A stretch of 64,000 nucleotides of DNA from Synechococcus sp. CBW1002 (GTDB lineage: Bacteria > Cyanobacteriota > Cyanobacteriia > PCC-6307 > Cyanobiaceae). The stretch lies in contig NZ_CP060398.1 of NCBI RefSeq assembly GCF_015840915.1, forward strand, positions 1,116,001 to 1,180,000, in the 5' to 3' direction. The translations under genes and the position numbers were made by a program. The stretch's first letter is position 1. Each line of letters begins with the position of its first letter. This document shows positions 27,240 through 35,221 of the stretch, one piece after another. The notes below the pieces were generated by a model. It was given only the letters and a program-made list of their open reading frames with translations, ran no database searches and was not told the DNA's origin.

Positions 27240-28436
27240 ATGCTTGAGTCCCTCTCCCCTGCGCCCTTCCTGGAGCCGGATCCCCGGCCCGCCTTGCCGG
27301 ACTGGGCCCGCTCCGCTTCTTCCTACTCCGCCCTCTTCCCGTTCGGGACACCGCCGGAGCCGCCGGCGCCCGAGGGGGCCATGCTGTCCTGGTCCGCGGA
27401 GCCGGAGCGCGACGCCCGGGGCAGCCGCGGCGATGCCGCCGATTCCTCCCGTGATCCCCTCACCGGGGAACCCTTCGATCGTCTGCAGGTGCTGCCCGAG
27501 GATGGCCGGCGCATCTACCGCAAGGCCTTCGCCCTGGCTGAGCGGCAGATCCGCATCGAGATCTGCGTGCTGGAGGATCCGAAGATCCTGGCCGGCCTGC
27601 GGGATGCCCTGGACCGCGGCGTGCGGGTGCGGGCGATCGTGGACCGGGGCAAATACGAGGCGCTGGAGCCGGAACGGCAGAACCTGGCGGCGGAGTTCGT
27701 GGCCGCCGGCGGGGAGCTGCACCTCAGCAATCCGATCTTTCCGCGCTCTTTTCCCAAGACGATCCTGATCGATTCGAAGCTGCTGGTGTACGGCTCCGCC
27801 TGCCTCGACTCCACCACCTTCGCCCAGTACCGCGATTTCGCCCTCAGCAGCACCGATCCCACCGTGCTGCGCACGATCCGCCGCCTCTTCGCCAACGACT
27901 GGGCCTATTCGGCCCCGGTGGGACAGGAACCGCCCGCCTTCAATCCCACTCCCCCAGTGGAGCCGCCGGAGCTGCTGATCGCACCGCGCAACGCCGCCTC
28001 CGGCATGGCGGATCTCTACCAGCAGGCCGAGCGGCGGCTGGATGTGTACACCGAGGAGCTGGGCAATGCGGCCCTCGAGAGCGAACTGGTGGCGGCGGTG
28101 GCCCGCGGGGTGATCGTGCGTCTGATCACCCCGGTACAGGTGAACGGCGCCAGTGAGGAGCAGAACCGCCAGCACACCGCATCGATCCAGGCCCTCGCGG
28201 CCGCCGGCGTGCGGGTGCGCACCAGCGGGCCGCTCGAGAGCTTCGATGCGCCCTACATGCATGCCCGCGCCGCCCGGGTGGATGGGCGCCTCGCCTATGT
28301 GGGCTCGATCAGCCTCTCCCCCGACTCGGCGACCCTGAACCGGGAGATGGGTCTGATCGAGGACGATCCCACCATCGTGGCCCAGCTCGGTCGCCAGTTC
28401 GTCAAGGATTTCCGGCGTCTGACCCCGGCAGCCTGA
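27240..28436 (+). CDS. phospholipase-D-like protein with degenerate HKD motifs
   Basis: 398 residues from the ATG at 27240; a GTG at 27213 is in frame. Two PLD-like halves are visible: one around FPKTILIDSKLLVYGSACLD and one around YMHARAARVDGRLAYVGSIS with an E downstream in NREMGLIEDD. The canonical motif is H-x-K-x4-D. The first half has F in place of H, and the second has R in place of K, so catalysis is doubtful. The proline-rich N-terminal 70 residues are low-complexity. It may form an operon with the two FUSC genes. Confidence 0.75.
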   Translation: MLESLSPAPFLEPDPRPALPDWARSASSYSALFPFGTPPEPPAPEGAMLSWSAEPERDARGSRGDAADSSRDPLTGEPFDRLQVLPEDGRRIYRKAFALAERQIRIEICVLEDPKILAGLRDALDRGVRVRAIVDRGKYEALEPERQNLAAEFVAAGGELHLSNPIFPRSFPKTILIDSKLLVYGSACLDSTTFAQYRDFALSSTDPTVLRTIRRLFANDWAYSAPVGQEPPAFNPTPPVEPPELLIAPRNAASGMADLYQQAERRLDVYTEELGNAALESELVAAVARGVIVRLITPVQVNGASEEQNRQHTASIQALAAAGVRVRTSGPLESFDAPYMHARAARVDGRLAYVGSISLSPDSATLNREMGLIEDDPTIVAQLGRQFVKDFRRLTPAA

Positions 28437-28447
28437 CCCCGGCAGCC
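28420..28447 (+). repeat. 14-bp exact tandem repeat across the stop codon
   Basis: TGACCCCGGCAGCC occurs twice in direct succession. The TGA stop of the phospholipase-D-like gene at 28434-28436 is the start of the second copy. The pattern suggests a recent slippage or duplication at the gene end. Confidence 0.8.
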
Positions 28448-28527
28448 TGTGGCGCCGGTTGCTGTTGCCGGGGTCGGATGGATCACAATTCCCTGCAGGC
28501 CTTTCCCTCCCGACCTCCTCCCCTCCG

Positions 28528-30066
28528 ATGCGCGTTTCCCGTGTCCGGCTTCGTCGCATCGGCTGGCTGGCGGCCGGGCTGGCCCTGGCCACTGCTGCGG
28601 CTCCCGCCCGCTCCCTGGAAACGGTGGTGCTGCAGTTGCCCTTGATGGAGACCAGCTTCAGCGTCAAACTCAGCGAGCTGGAGCAACCGGCCAGACTTCT
28701 GAGCGGCAGCAGCGATCTGGCTGAGCTTGATCGCGCCACCAATGGTGCCGTGGGGCGGCAGTTGCTGGAGGTGTTCAATCGCCCCCTGCCCTTGCAGGTG
28801 GAGGCTGTGGTGGATCAGGCCAGCGGCACGCCCCTGCTCACCCAGGCGCTGCTCGCCGTGTCCGCCCTGGGCCAGGTGGAGGGGCTGCCTGCGGGCGCCG
28901 ACATCGGCGGGGACCAGCTGGCAGAGGCTGTGCGGCAGGCGGCCTCCGGCGGGCAGCTCACCCTGCTGTCCCTGCTGCGTGCCTTGCCCGGCGACTCCGT
29001 GACTGTGGACCTGGGGAAGGCTCTGTCGGCAGCCCGTCGGCTGCAGAAGCAGCAGGCCCCCGCCGTGGAGCTGGTGCGCGACCTCCCGCCCGCAACCCAG
29101 GATCCAGCCCTCTCCGCGCCTGGTGCCTTCACCCCGGTGCGCAGCAGCTTCACCCTGCCGGTGTCCTATCGCCCTGAACCCCTGAACGTGGTGCTGTTCA
29201 AGCCCTCCCAGGGGGGCAATGGCCAGCTGGTGGTGATCTCCCACGGCCTCTGGGATGCTCCCGAGAGCTTCGAGGGCTGGGCGCGCCACCTGGCCAGCCA
29301 CGGCTACACCGTGGTGCTGCCTCTCCACCCGGGCAGCGACCGCGACCAGCAGCGGGCCATGCTCTCAGGAGAGGCGAAGCCCCCCAGCCCGGAGGAGCTG
29401 CGGCTGCGCCCGCTCGATGTGAAGGCCATTCTCGATGGCTTCACCGGAGCCGATACTCAGAACGCTGTGGTGATCGGTCACTCCTGGGGCGCCACCACCG
29501 CTCTGCAGCTGGCCGGGCTGAAGCCCAGCAGCAGTCGGTTGCATCAGAGCTGCAACGACAGCAAGGATCCGAGCCGCAACCGCAACGATCCCGACCGCAA
29601 CATGAGCTGGGTGCTCCAGTGCAGCTTCCTCAGCAGCGCCGATCGCTCCAACGTGGCTGATCCACGGGTGATCGCCGTGGCGGCGGTGAGTCCGCCCCTT
29701 TTTCTGCTGTTTGATCAGGGAAGCTCCGCCGGCATGTCGGCCCGGACCCTGCTGGTGACCGGAAGCCGTGACTGGGTTGTGCCTGCCGGCCCCGAGGCGA
29801 TCGCTCCCTTCAGTCGCTCGCGCCCGGCCGGGCATCAGTTGGTGGTGGCCGGTGGCGGCGACCATTTCAACCTGCGTGGACCAGCGACTGGCGATGGCGG
29901 CCCACTCCGGGGTCTGTTGCTGGGCTGGGTGAACGGGGCCTATGCCGCCGGTCCCAACGTGCGGCCGGCTCCCGGTGCTCCGCCCCTGCTTCCAGCCGAC
30001 GGCTGGGGGGATGCTGACAAGCCGTTGGTGGATGCCACCACCAGCGTGCTTCCGTTGCAGCGCTGA
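28528..30066 (+). CDS. exported alpha/beta hydrolase with DUF1400 domain
   Basis: 512 residues from the ATG at 28528. Residues 1-30 form a signal peptide (IGWLAAGLALATAAAPARSL). A DUF1400 region covers about 31-180, and an alpha/beta hydrolase domain follows with the nucleophile elbow GHSWG (S319), a likely acid in SRDWVV and a late histidine in GGGDHFN. This is the cyanobacterial two-part arrangement seen whole. It resembles dienelactone hydrolase/PAF-acetylhydrolase-like enzymes; the substrate is unknown. The genes at 12668 and 18301 carry only the first part. Confidence 0.85.
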   Translation: MRVSRVRLRRIGWLAAGLALATAAAPARSLETVVLQLPLMETSFSVKLSELEQPARLLSGSSDLAELDRATNGAVGRQLLEVFNRPLPLQVEAVVDQASGTPLLTQALLAVSALGQVEGLPAGADIGGDQLAEAVRQAASGGQLTLLSLLRALPGDSVTVDLGKALSAARRLQKQQAPAVELVRDLPPATQDPALSAPGAFTPVRSSFTLPVSYRPEPLNVVLFKPSQGGNGQLVVISHGLWDAPESFEGWARHLASHGYTVVLPLHPGSDRDQQRAMLSGEAKPPSPEELRLRPLDVKAILDGFTGADTQNAVVIGHSWGATTALQLAGLKPSSSRLHQSCNDSKDPSRNRNDPDRNMSWVLQCSFLSSADRSNVADPRVIAVAAVSPPLFLLFDQGSSAGMSARTLLVTGSRDWVVPAGPEAIAPFSRSRPAGHQLVVAGGGDHFNLRGPATGDGGPLRGLLLGWVNGAYAAGPNVRPAPGAPPLLPADGWGDADKPLVDATTSVLPLQR

Positions 30067-30337
30067 GCGTCGCAGCGCAGACCACACTCCACCTGCGGTG
30101 GGCAGCCTCGGCTGGGTGTCCTCGGTGCGGCGGAGCCCATTCTTTGTCTGTGAACGCTGACAGGGCTGGGCCGGGGCCCTTGCGTGGCCGGGCGGCCTGA
30201 TGCCGTACTCGTGCGGGATCTGTGCCCGACGCAGCCATGCTGCGCCTGCGCTTGGCCGGTTTTCCCTGCAGCGTGATTCCGAAAAGTTGGCTATGGATCC
30301 CTTACGTACTCAATCACTTCCACCCTCTTGTCACGGC
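30067..30337. other. intergenic stretch without recognised features
   Basis: No credible coding sequence, tRNA or terminator was seen. A short TTGGCT followed by TACGTA near 30284-30316 could be a weak promoter for sps, but the match is poor. Confidence 0.4.
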
Positions 30338-30384
30338 TGACGCCGTGGTCATTGACCACCCCTGACGCCGTGGTCATCGACCAC
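30338..30384 (+). promoter_or_regulatory. tandem palindromic operator pair upstream of sps
   Basis: Two 22-base direct repeats that differ at one position lie at 30338-30359 and 30363-30384, 25 bases apart. Each ends in a near-perfect palindrome: GTGGTCATTGACCAC (30345-30359) and GTGGTCATCGACCAC (30370-30384). The second ends 34 bases before the sps ATG. Tandem dyads just before a gene are typical binding sites for a dimeric repressor or activator; which one is unknown. Confidence 0.65.
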
Positions 30385-30418
30385 TGCTCACCCGTTTGTC
30401 CACCACTTCGGGGCCGCC

Positions 30419-32680
30419 ATGGGTTTCAACATCCTCCACCTGCATCTGCACGGTCTGTTTCGAGGTCATGACCTGGAGCTGGGTCGTGATCCCGATACCG
30501 GTGGCCAGACCACCTACGTGCTGGAACTGGCCCGGGCAATGGCGGCACGGCCCGAGGTGGAGCGGGTCGAGGTGGTCACCCGGCTGATCCGCGACCGCCG
30601 CGTTTCGTCCGATTACGCCCGGCCGTTGGAGCCGATCGGGCCTGATGCCGCCATCCGTCGCCTTCCCTTCGGTCCGCCGCGCTATCTGCGCAAGGAACTG
30701 CTCTGGCCCCACCTCGACGAGCTGGCCGACGCCCTCACGGAGGTTCTGGTGGCTCAGCCACGCCTGCCGGACTGGATCCACGCCCATTACGCCGATGCCG
30801 GGTATGTGGGGGCCTTGCTGAGGCGCCGGCTTGGCATCCCGTTGGTGTTCACGGGCCATTCGCTCGGACGTGAGAAGCGCCGCCGGCTGATGCTCTCCGG
30901 TCTCGATCCTCGCCAGATCGATCAGACCTACGCCATGGCCCGGCGCATCGATGCCGAGGAGCTGGTCCTGGCCCATGCGTCGATGGTGGTCACCAGCACC
31001 AGCCAGGAACGGGAGCAGCAGTACGCCCGCTATGGCCGCTTCCGGCTGGAGCAGGCCCGTGTCATCCCTCCCGGTGTGGACGCCCGCCAGTTCCGCCCGC
31101 CCTTGAGTGGTGAGGTTGAAACGGCGATCGATCAACTGGTTCAGCCGTTCCTGCGCAATCCGGCCAAGCCTCCGGTGCTGGCCATCTGCCGTGCCGATCA
31201 CCGCAAGAACATCCCGGCCCTGGTGGAGGTGTTCGGCCGCTCCGAGCACCTACGCAAGAACCACAATCTGGTGCTGGTGCTCGGCTGCCGCGACGACCCC
31301 CGTGAGCTGGAGAAACAGCAGCGCGAGGTGTTCCAGCAGGTGTTCGAGCAGGTGGACCGCTTCGATCTCTATGGCCAGGTGGCCTATCCGAAGCAACACC
31401 GACGCGACCAGATTCCGGCCTTCTACCGCTGGGCGGCCCAGCTGGGCGGCGTCTTCGTCAATCCTGCGCTCACCGAGCCCTTCGGTCTCACCCTGCTGGA
31501 GGCGGCGGCCTGCGGCCTGCCGATCGTGGCCACCGATGATGGCGGCCCCCGCGACATCCTCAGCCGCACCGACAGCGGTCTGCTGGTGGACGTCTCCGAT
31601 CTCGATGCCCTGCAGCAGGCGCTGGAGGCAAGCCTGGCGAGTCCCCTGCTCTGGCGTCGCTGGTCGGAGAACGGCATCGAAGCGGTCAGCCGCCATTTCA
31701 GCTGGAATGCCCATGTCTGCAGCTACCTGGGTGAGGCCGCTGCCGCTGCCGCTCGCCATGCCGAAGTGGTGCGACACTCCGCTGCTGCCGCCAGCTCCGA
31801 TGCCAGTGTGCCGGGAACATCCGGTCCCATGGTGGTTCCCCCCAGACGCTTGGCTCCGCCCCAGCGCCTGCTGCTCTTCGATCTCGATGTCTTGCTGGCT
31901 TCGCCCGATGACGCCAGCCTTGTGGAGCTGCGCCGTCGGCTGGAGGCTGACCCTCGCCTGTCGGTGGGTGTGTTCAGCGGCCGTTCCTTCAAGGCGGCCT
32001 GCCAGCGCTTTGCCGAGCTGCATCTGCCGGCACCTCGCGTCACGATCACCCAGGCCGGTACTGACATCCGTTTCCGCGATCTGTCTGGTCCTGAGCTGGG
32101 CTGGTGCGATCCGGGCCTGGGCGATGTCGAGCCTGGCGGCGAGTGGGCCGCACCTGGCCTTGAGATCGCCGACCTGGTGCTGGACCCGCTCTGGCAGCAG
32201 CAGATCGGCCGCAGCTGGCAGCGCCAGGAGGTGGTTGCGGCCATGGCTGAGCTCGAGCCGCGCCTCTGCCTGCAGGACGAGAGCGAGCAGGGGCCTTACA
32301 AGGTGAGCTATGTGTTGCAGGAGCCTGATCAGGGCATCCTGCCGCTGGTGCGGCAGGCCCTGCGCAATCATGCCCTGCAGGCCAGGCCCCATGTGTTTCA
32401 GCACTGGTTCCTGGATGTGCTGCCGCTCACGGCTTCCAAGGCGGAAGCGATCCGCTACGTGGCGCTGCGCTGGAAGCTGCCGCTCAGCAGCATTCTGGTG
32501 GGGGCCAGCCAGCAGGGCGACGGGGAACTGCTGCAGGGCCTGCCCCTGGGCGTGGTGCCTGAAGACCATGATCCCTCGCTCGAATCCCTGAGGGGGCACC
32601 GCCGTGTGTACTTCTCCTCAAAGCCCCAGGCCTGGGGCCTGCTGGATGGTTTAGATCACCATCGATTCCTGCGCCGCTGA
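30419..32680 (+). CDS. sps: sucrose-phosphate synthase with SPP-like C-terminal domain
   Basis: 753 residues. It makes sucrose 6-phosphate from UDP- or ADP-glucose and fructose 6-phosphate; in cyanobacteria sucrose is an osmolyte. The GT4 part (residues about 1-440) begins with HLHGLFRGHDLELGRDPDTG and has the E-x7-E motif in EPFGLTLLEAAACGLP. The C-terminal part resembles sucrose-phosphatase with D488-L-D490, but the usual threonine two places on is replaced by leucine (DLDVLL), so it is probably not catalytic. It is preceded by paired palindromes and followed 7 bases on by a DUF389 gene. Confidence 0.93.
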   Translation: MGFNILHLHLHGLFRGHDLELGRDPDTGGQTTYVLELARAMAARPEVERVEVVTRLIRDRRVSSDYARPLEPIGPDAAIRRLPFGPPRYLRKELLWPHLDELADALTEVLVAQPRLPDWIHAHYADAGYVGALLRRRLGIPLVFTGHSLGREKRRRLMLSGLDPRQIDQTYAMARRIDAEELVLAHASMVVTSTSQEREQQYARYGRFRLEQARVIPPGVDARQFRPPLSGEVETAIDQLVQPFLRNPAKPPVLAICRADHRKNIPALVEVFGRSEHLRKNHNLVLVLGCRDDPRELEKQQREVFQQVFEQVDRFDLYGQVAYPKQHRRDQIPAFYRWAAQLGGVFVNPALTEPFGLTLLEAAACGLPIVATDDGGPRDILSRTDSGLLVDVSDLDALQQALEASLASPLLWRRWSENGIEAVSRHFSWNAHVCSYLGEAAAAAARHAEVVRHSAAAASSDASVPGTSGPMVVPPRRLAPPQRLLLFDLDVLLASPDDASLVELRRRLEADPRLSVGVFSGRSFKAACQRFAELHLPAPRVTITQAGTDIRFRDLSGPELGWCDPGLGDVEPGGEWAAPGLEIADLVLDPLWQQQIGRSWQRQEVVAAMAELEPRLCLQDESEQGPYKVSYVLQEPDQGILPLVRQALRNHALQARPHVFQHWFLDVLPLTASKAEAIRYVALRWKLPLSSILVGASQQGDGELLQGLPLGVVPEDHDPSLESLRGHRRVYFSSKPQAWGLLDGLDHHRFLRR

Positions 32681-32687
32681 GCCTGGC

Positions 32688-33953
32688 GTGCCACCAGATC
32701 TTGATGATCGCAAAGCCCCGTCGGCATGGTCACGGGGTGATGCCCCAGACAACCCCTTCCTGAAGCGACTGCGCCGGGAGTTTGAGGCTGACGCACGCCT
32801 CAGCCAGGTTTTCCTCGTGCTCTCGGTGGGCGCGAGCCTGATCGCCACCTTCGGTCTGCTTTCCAACAGCGCCGCCGTGGTGATCGGCGCCATGGTGGTG
32901 GCGCCCTGGATCCTGCCCCTCCAGGCGATCGCTTACGGCATCCTGCGCGGCCGCTTCAACCTGGTGCTGCGGGCCTTTATCACCTTGATGCTGGGGGTGA
33001 CGACCACGGTGATCCTGTCTGTGGGGATCGGGCGCCTGCTTGGTTTCGCCACCTACGGCAGCGAAGTACTCAGCCGCACCAACCCCAACCTGCTCGATCT
33101 GGCCATCGCCCTGGTGGCCGGTGCCCTGGCCATCTATGCCAAGTTGCGCCGTGATGCGGTCTCCTCTCTTGCTGGCCTGGCGATCGCGGTGGCGCTGGTG
33201 CCGCCCGTTTGCAGCATGGGCCTGGTGCTGGCCAGTGGTGATTTCAGAAGCGCCCTCGGCGCCGGTCTGCTGTTTGTGACCAACCTGCTGGGCATCCTCA
33301 GCGGTGCGCTGGTGGCCCTCGCTGTGGTTGAACCCAGCTTCCGCCTGGTGCTGCTGCGCAGTCGGCTGGGCCTCACCAGCCTGGGCCTGACGGCCTTGCT
33401 GCTGGTGCCCCTCACCGGCAGTCTGGTCGGGCTGTTGCGCCAGGCCCGCCAGGGGGCGAGTCTGCGCCAGGTGGAGCAAGCGATTGCGCAGAGCCTGCGC
33501 AACCGCACGATCACCCTCGGCCGCGATGCCCAGCTGGTGGGTGTGAACATCGACTGGGCCCAGAACCCTCCCCTGATCCGCGCCTATGTGCGGGTGACCG
33601 ATCCGACGCTTCCGACGCCGGCTCAAGTGGCAGCGGTGCAGAAGTTCATCAACAGCCAGCAACCCATCCGCTACCGGCTGGTGGTGCAGAAGTCCGCCAT
33701 TGTGGTGGTGGGTCCCGAGGCCAAGCCCAACCCCTCGCAAAAACTGCCGATCGGATCGGAGATTCCGCCGCCGCCCCTGCGGGAAGGCGACGCTCCGATT
33801 CCGCGGATTCCGCCCCCGCCGGCACCGCCTCCGGTACCGGACGAGTCAGAACGACAAAGCACGCCCCCGTCCGAAGCGTCGGTGGGGTCCGAGGTGGGCG
33901 GCTCGTCCGATGGTGCTTCAGCAGAATCCGTGCCGAAGAACCAGGAGCCCTGA
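32688..33953 (+). CDS. DUF389 family membrane protein (copy B)
   Basis: 421 residues from a GTG seven bases after sps, so it is probably cotranscribed with it. The DUF389 core is present: IATFGLLSNSAAVVIGAMVV, then APWILPLQAIAYG, and IAVALVPPVCSMGLVLASG, with six or more membrane segments between residues 40 and 260. A soluble domain follows, then a proline- and serine-rich tail from about residue 355. Link to sucrose metabolism is only positional. Confidence 0.85.
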   Translation: MPPDLDDRKAPSAWSRGDAPDNPFLKRLRREFEADARLSQVFLVLSVGASLIATFGLLSNSAAVVIGAMVVAPWILPLQAIAYGILRGRFNLVLRAFITLMLGVTTTVILSVGIGRLLGFATYGSEVLSRTNPNLLDLAIALVAGALAIYAKLRRDAVSSLAGLAIAVALVPPVCSMGLVLASGDFRSALGAGLLFVTNLLGILSGALVALAVVEPSFRLVLLRSRLGLTSLGLTALLLVPLTGSLVGLLRQARQGASLRQVEQAIAQSLRNRTITLGRDAQLVGVNIDWAQNPPLIRAYVRVTDPTLPTPAQVAAVQKFINSQQPIRYRLVVQKSAIVVVGPEAKPNPSQKLPIGSEIPPPPLREGDAPIPRIPPPPAPPPVPDESERQSTPPSEASVGSEVGGSSDGASAESVPKNQEP

Positions 33954-34000
33954 ACCCGTCCCCTCCGCTGTCTTCTGGCTGGTCAGGGTCGCTCGGCTGC

Positions 34001-35110
34001 TCAGTAGCGGCTCTCTCCTGAAGGCTGGAATTCGGCAGCGGCGCGAACCCCCTCGCTGGTGCCGTCCGCAGCAGCCCCATCCTGGCCGCCTTGGCCTGCT
34101 CCAGTCTCGGGCATCCAGTAGCTGAGATCGTTGTACCAATACAGGTGGCCGGGCAGTTGCTCGGTCTTCAGCCTCGTGGTGGCCATCGACCCCATCAGCC
34201 GGGCGAGATCCACCGGAGACAGGTCCGTGCGGATGTCGTCTCCGGCGATGCGGAGCAGCTCCGGCAGGCGGGTCACCGTGCCGGGTTGCACCAGCTTGCG
34301 GAACACGGCTGAGAGCACCAGCTTCTGGCGCTCGAGGCGGCCGATGTCGCCGAGTTCGTCGTGACGGAAGCGGAGGAATCCCTCCAGGTTCTCGCCTTTG
34401 AGAACCTGCACGCCGGGGTAGAGGTCGATGTAGAGGCCCTGGCTGTTGTCCACGTAGTACATGCGCTTGGGCACATCCAGCTCCACGCCGTCGAGGGCGT
34501 CCGCCAGCCGCTGCACGGCGCGCAGGTTCACCTTGAGGTAGTGGTCCACGGGCGCGTCCAGCAGCTGGGTCAGTTCCCGCTTGACCGCCTCAGGGCCGCC
34601 AAGGGCGTAGAGGGCGTTGGCCTTCTGGACGCCGAAGTCGGGTGTTTCGATGTAGGTGTCGCGGGGCACCTGGGTGAGCTCGGTGGTGCCGTCCTTGACC
34701 TGGACCGTGAGCATCACATCGGTGCTGCCGCTCACCGCATCGGTCCCGAGCACCAGGATCCGGCGTTGTTGGGCGAGAGGATTGATCAGGCTGGTGACAC
34801 TGCTCGATCCTTGTTTCAGCCCTGCCACCACCGGTGTGATCCAGTGGGGCAGTGGACCGGCCAGGGCATAGCCGAGAACGGCACCCAATCCGAAGGCCAG
34901 CAAGGGTGGGCGGCGCCGACCAGACGCCGCGCCGGTCTGGACTTCGGCCACTGTCGCCTTGCCGGGTCGTGCCTGGTTGCCATCGACCGGTGGACCCAGC
35001 GCTTTGCTGGCGCGTTGCTGGCGCCGCCGGCGGGTGAGGTCTGTGATGGCGGCAGCGCCCCTGGCCGCGGCCTCCCGATTGGAACGGGGTGTGGGTTGGG
35101 CCTGGCTCAT
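34001..35110 (-). CDS. LytR-CpsA-Psr (LCP) family protein
   Basis: 369 residues from the ATG at 35110. An arginine-rich cytoplasmic start is followed by one membrane anchor (LLAFGLGAVLGYALAGPLPH) and an extracytoplasmic LCP domain. Visible motifs are RRILVLGTDAVSGSTDVMLT, QVPRDTYIE and FLRFRHDELGDIGRLERQKL. LCP proteins attach polysaccharides to the cell wall using polyprenyl-linked substrates. The C-terminal 35 residues are low-complexity. It converges with the DUF389 gene. Confidence 0.92.
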   Translation of the reverse strand: MSQAQPTPRSNREAAARGAAAITDLTRRRRQQRASKALGPPVDGNQARPGKATVAEVQTGAASGRRRPPLLAFGLGAVLGYALAGPLPHWITPVVAGLKQGSSSVTSLINPLAQQRRILVLGTDAVSGSTDVMLTVQVKDGTTELTQVPRDTYIETPDFGVQKANALYALGGPEAVKRELTQLLDAPVDHYLKVNLRAVQRLADALDGVELDVPKRMYYVDNSQGLYIDLYPGVQVLKGENLEGFLRFRHDELGDIGRLERQKLVLSAVFRKLVQPGTVTRLPELLRIAGDDIRTDLSPVDLARLMGSMATTRLKTEQLPGHLYWYNDLSYWMPETGAGQGGQDGAAADGTSEGVRAAAEFQPSGESRY

Positions 35111-35221
35111 GGTGGGTCCTGATCGGCGCACCTTACGGGCGATGCTCGCTTCCGGCCAGTGGCCTGAGGCGCTTTGCCGAGCGGTTCCTGTCCGTTGTCA
35201 TGCCCGGAATCCGTCCCCAGA

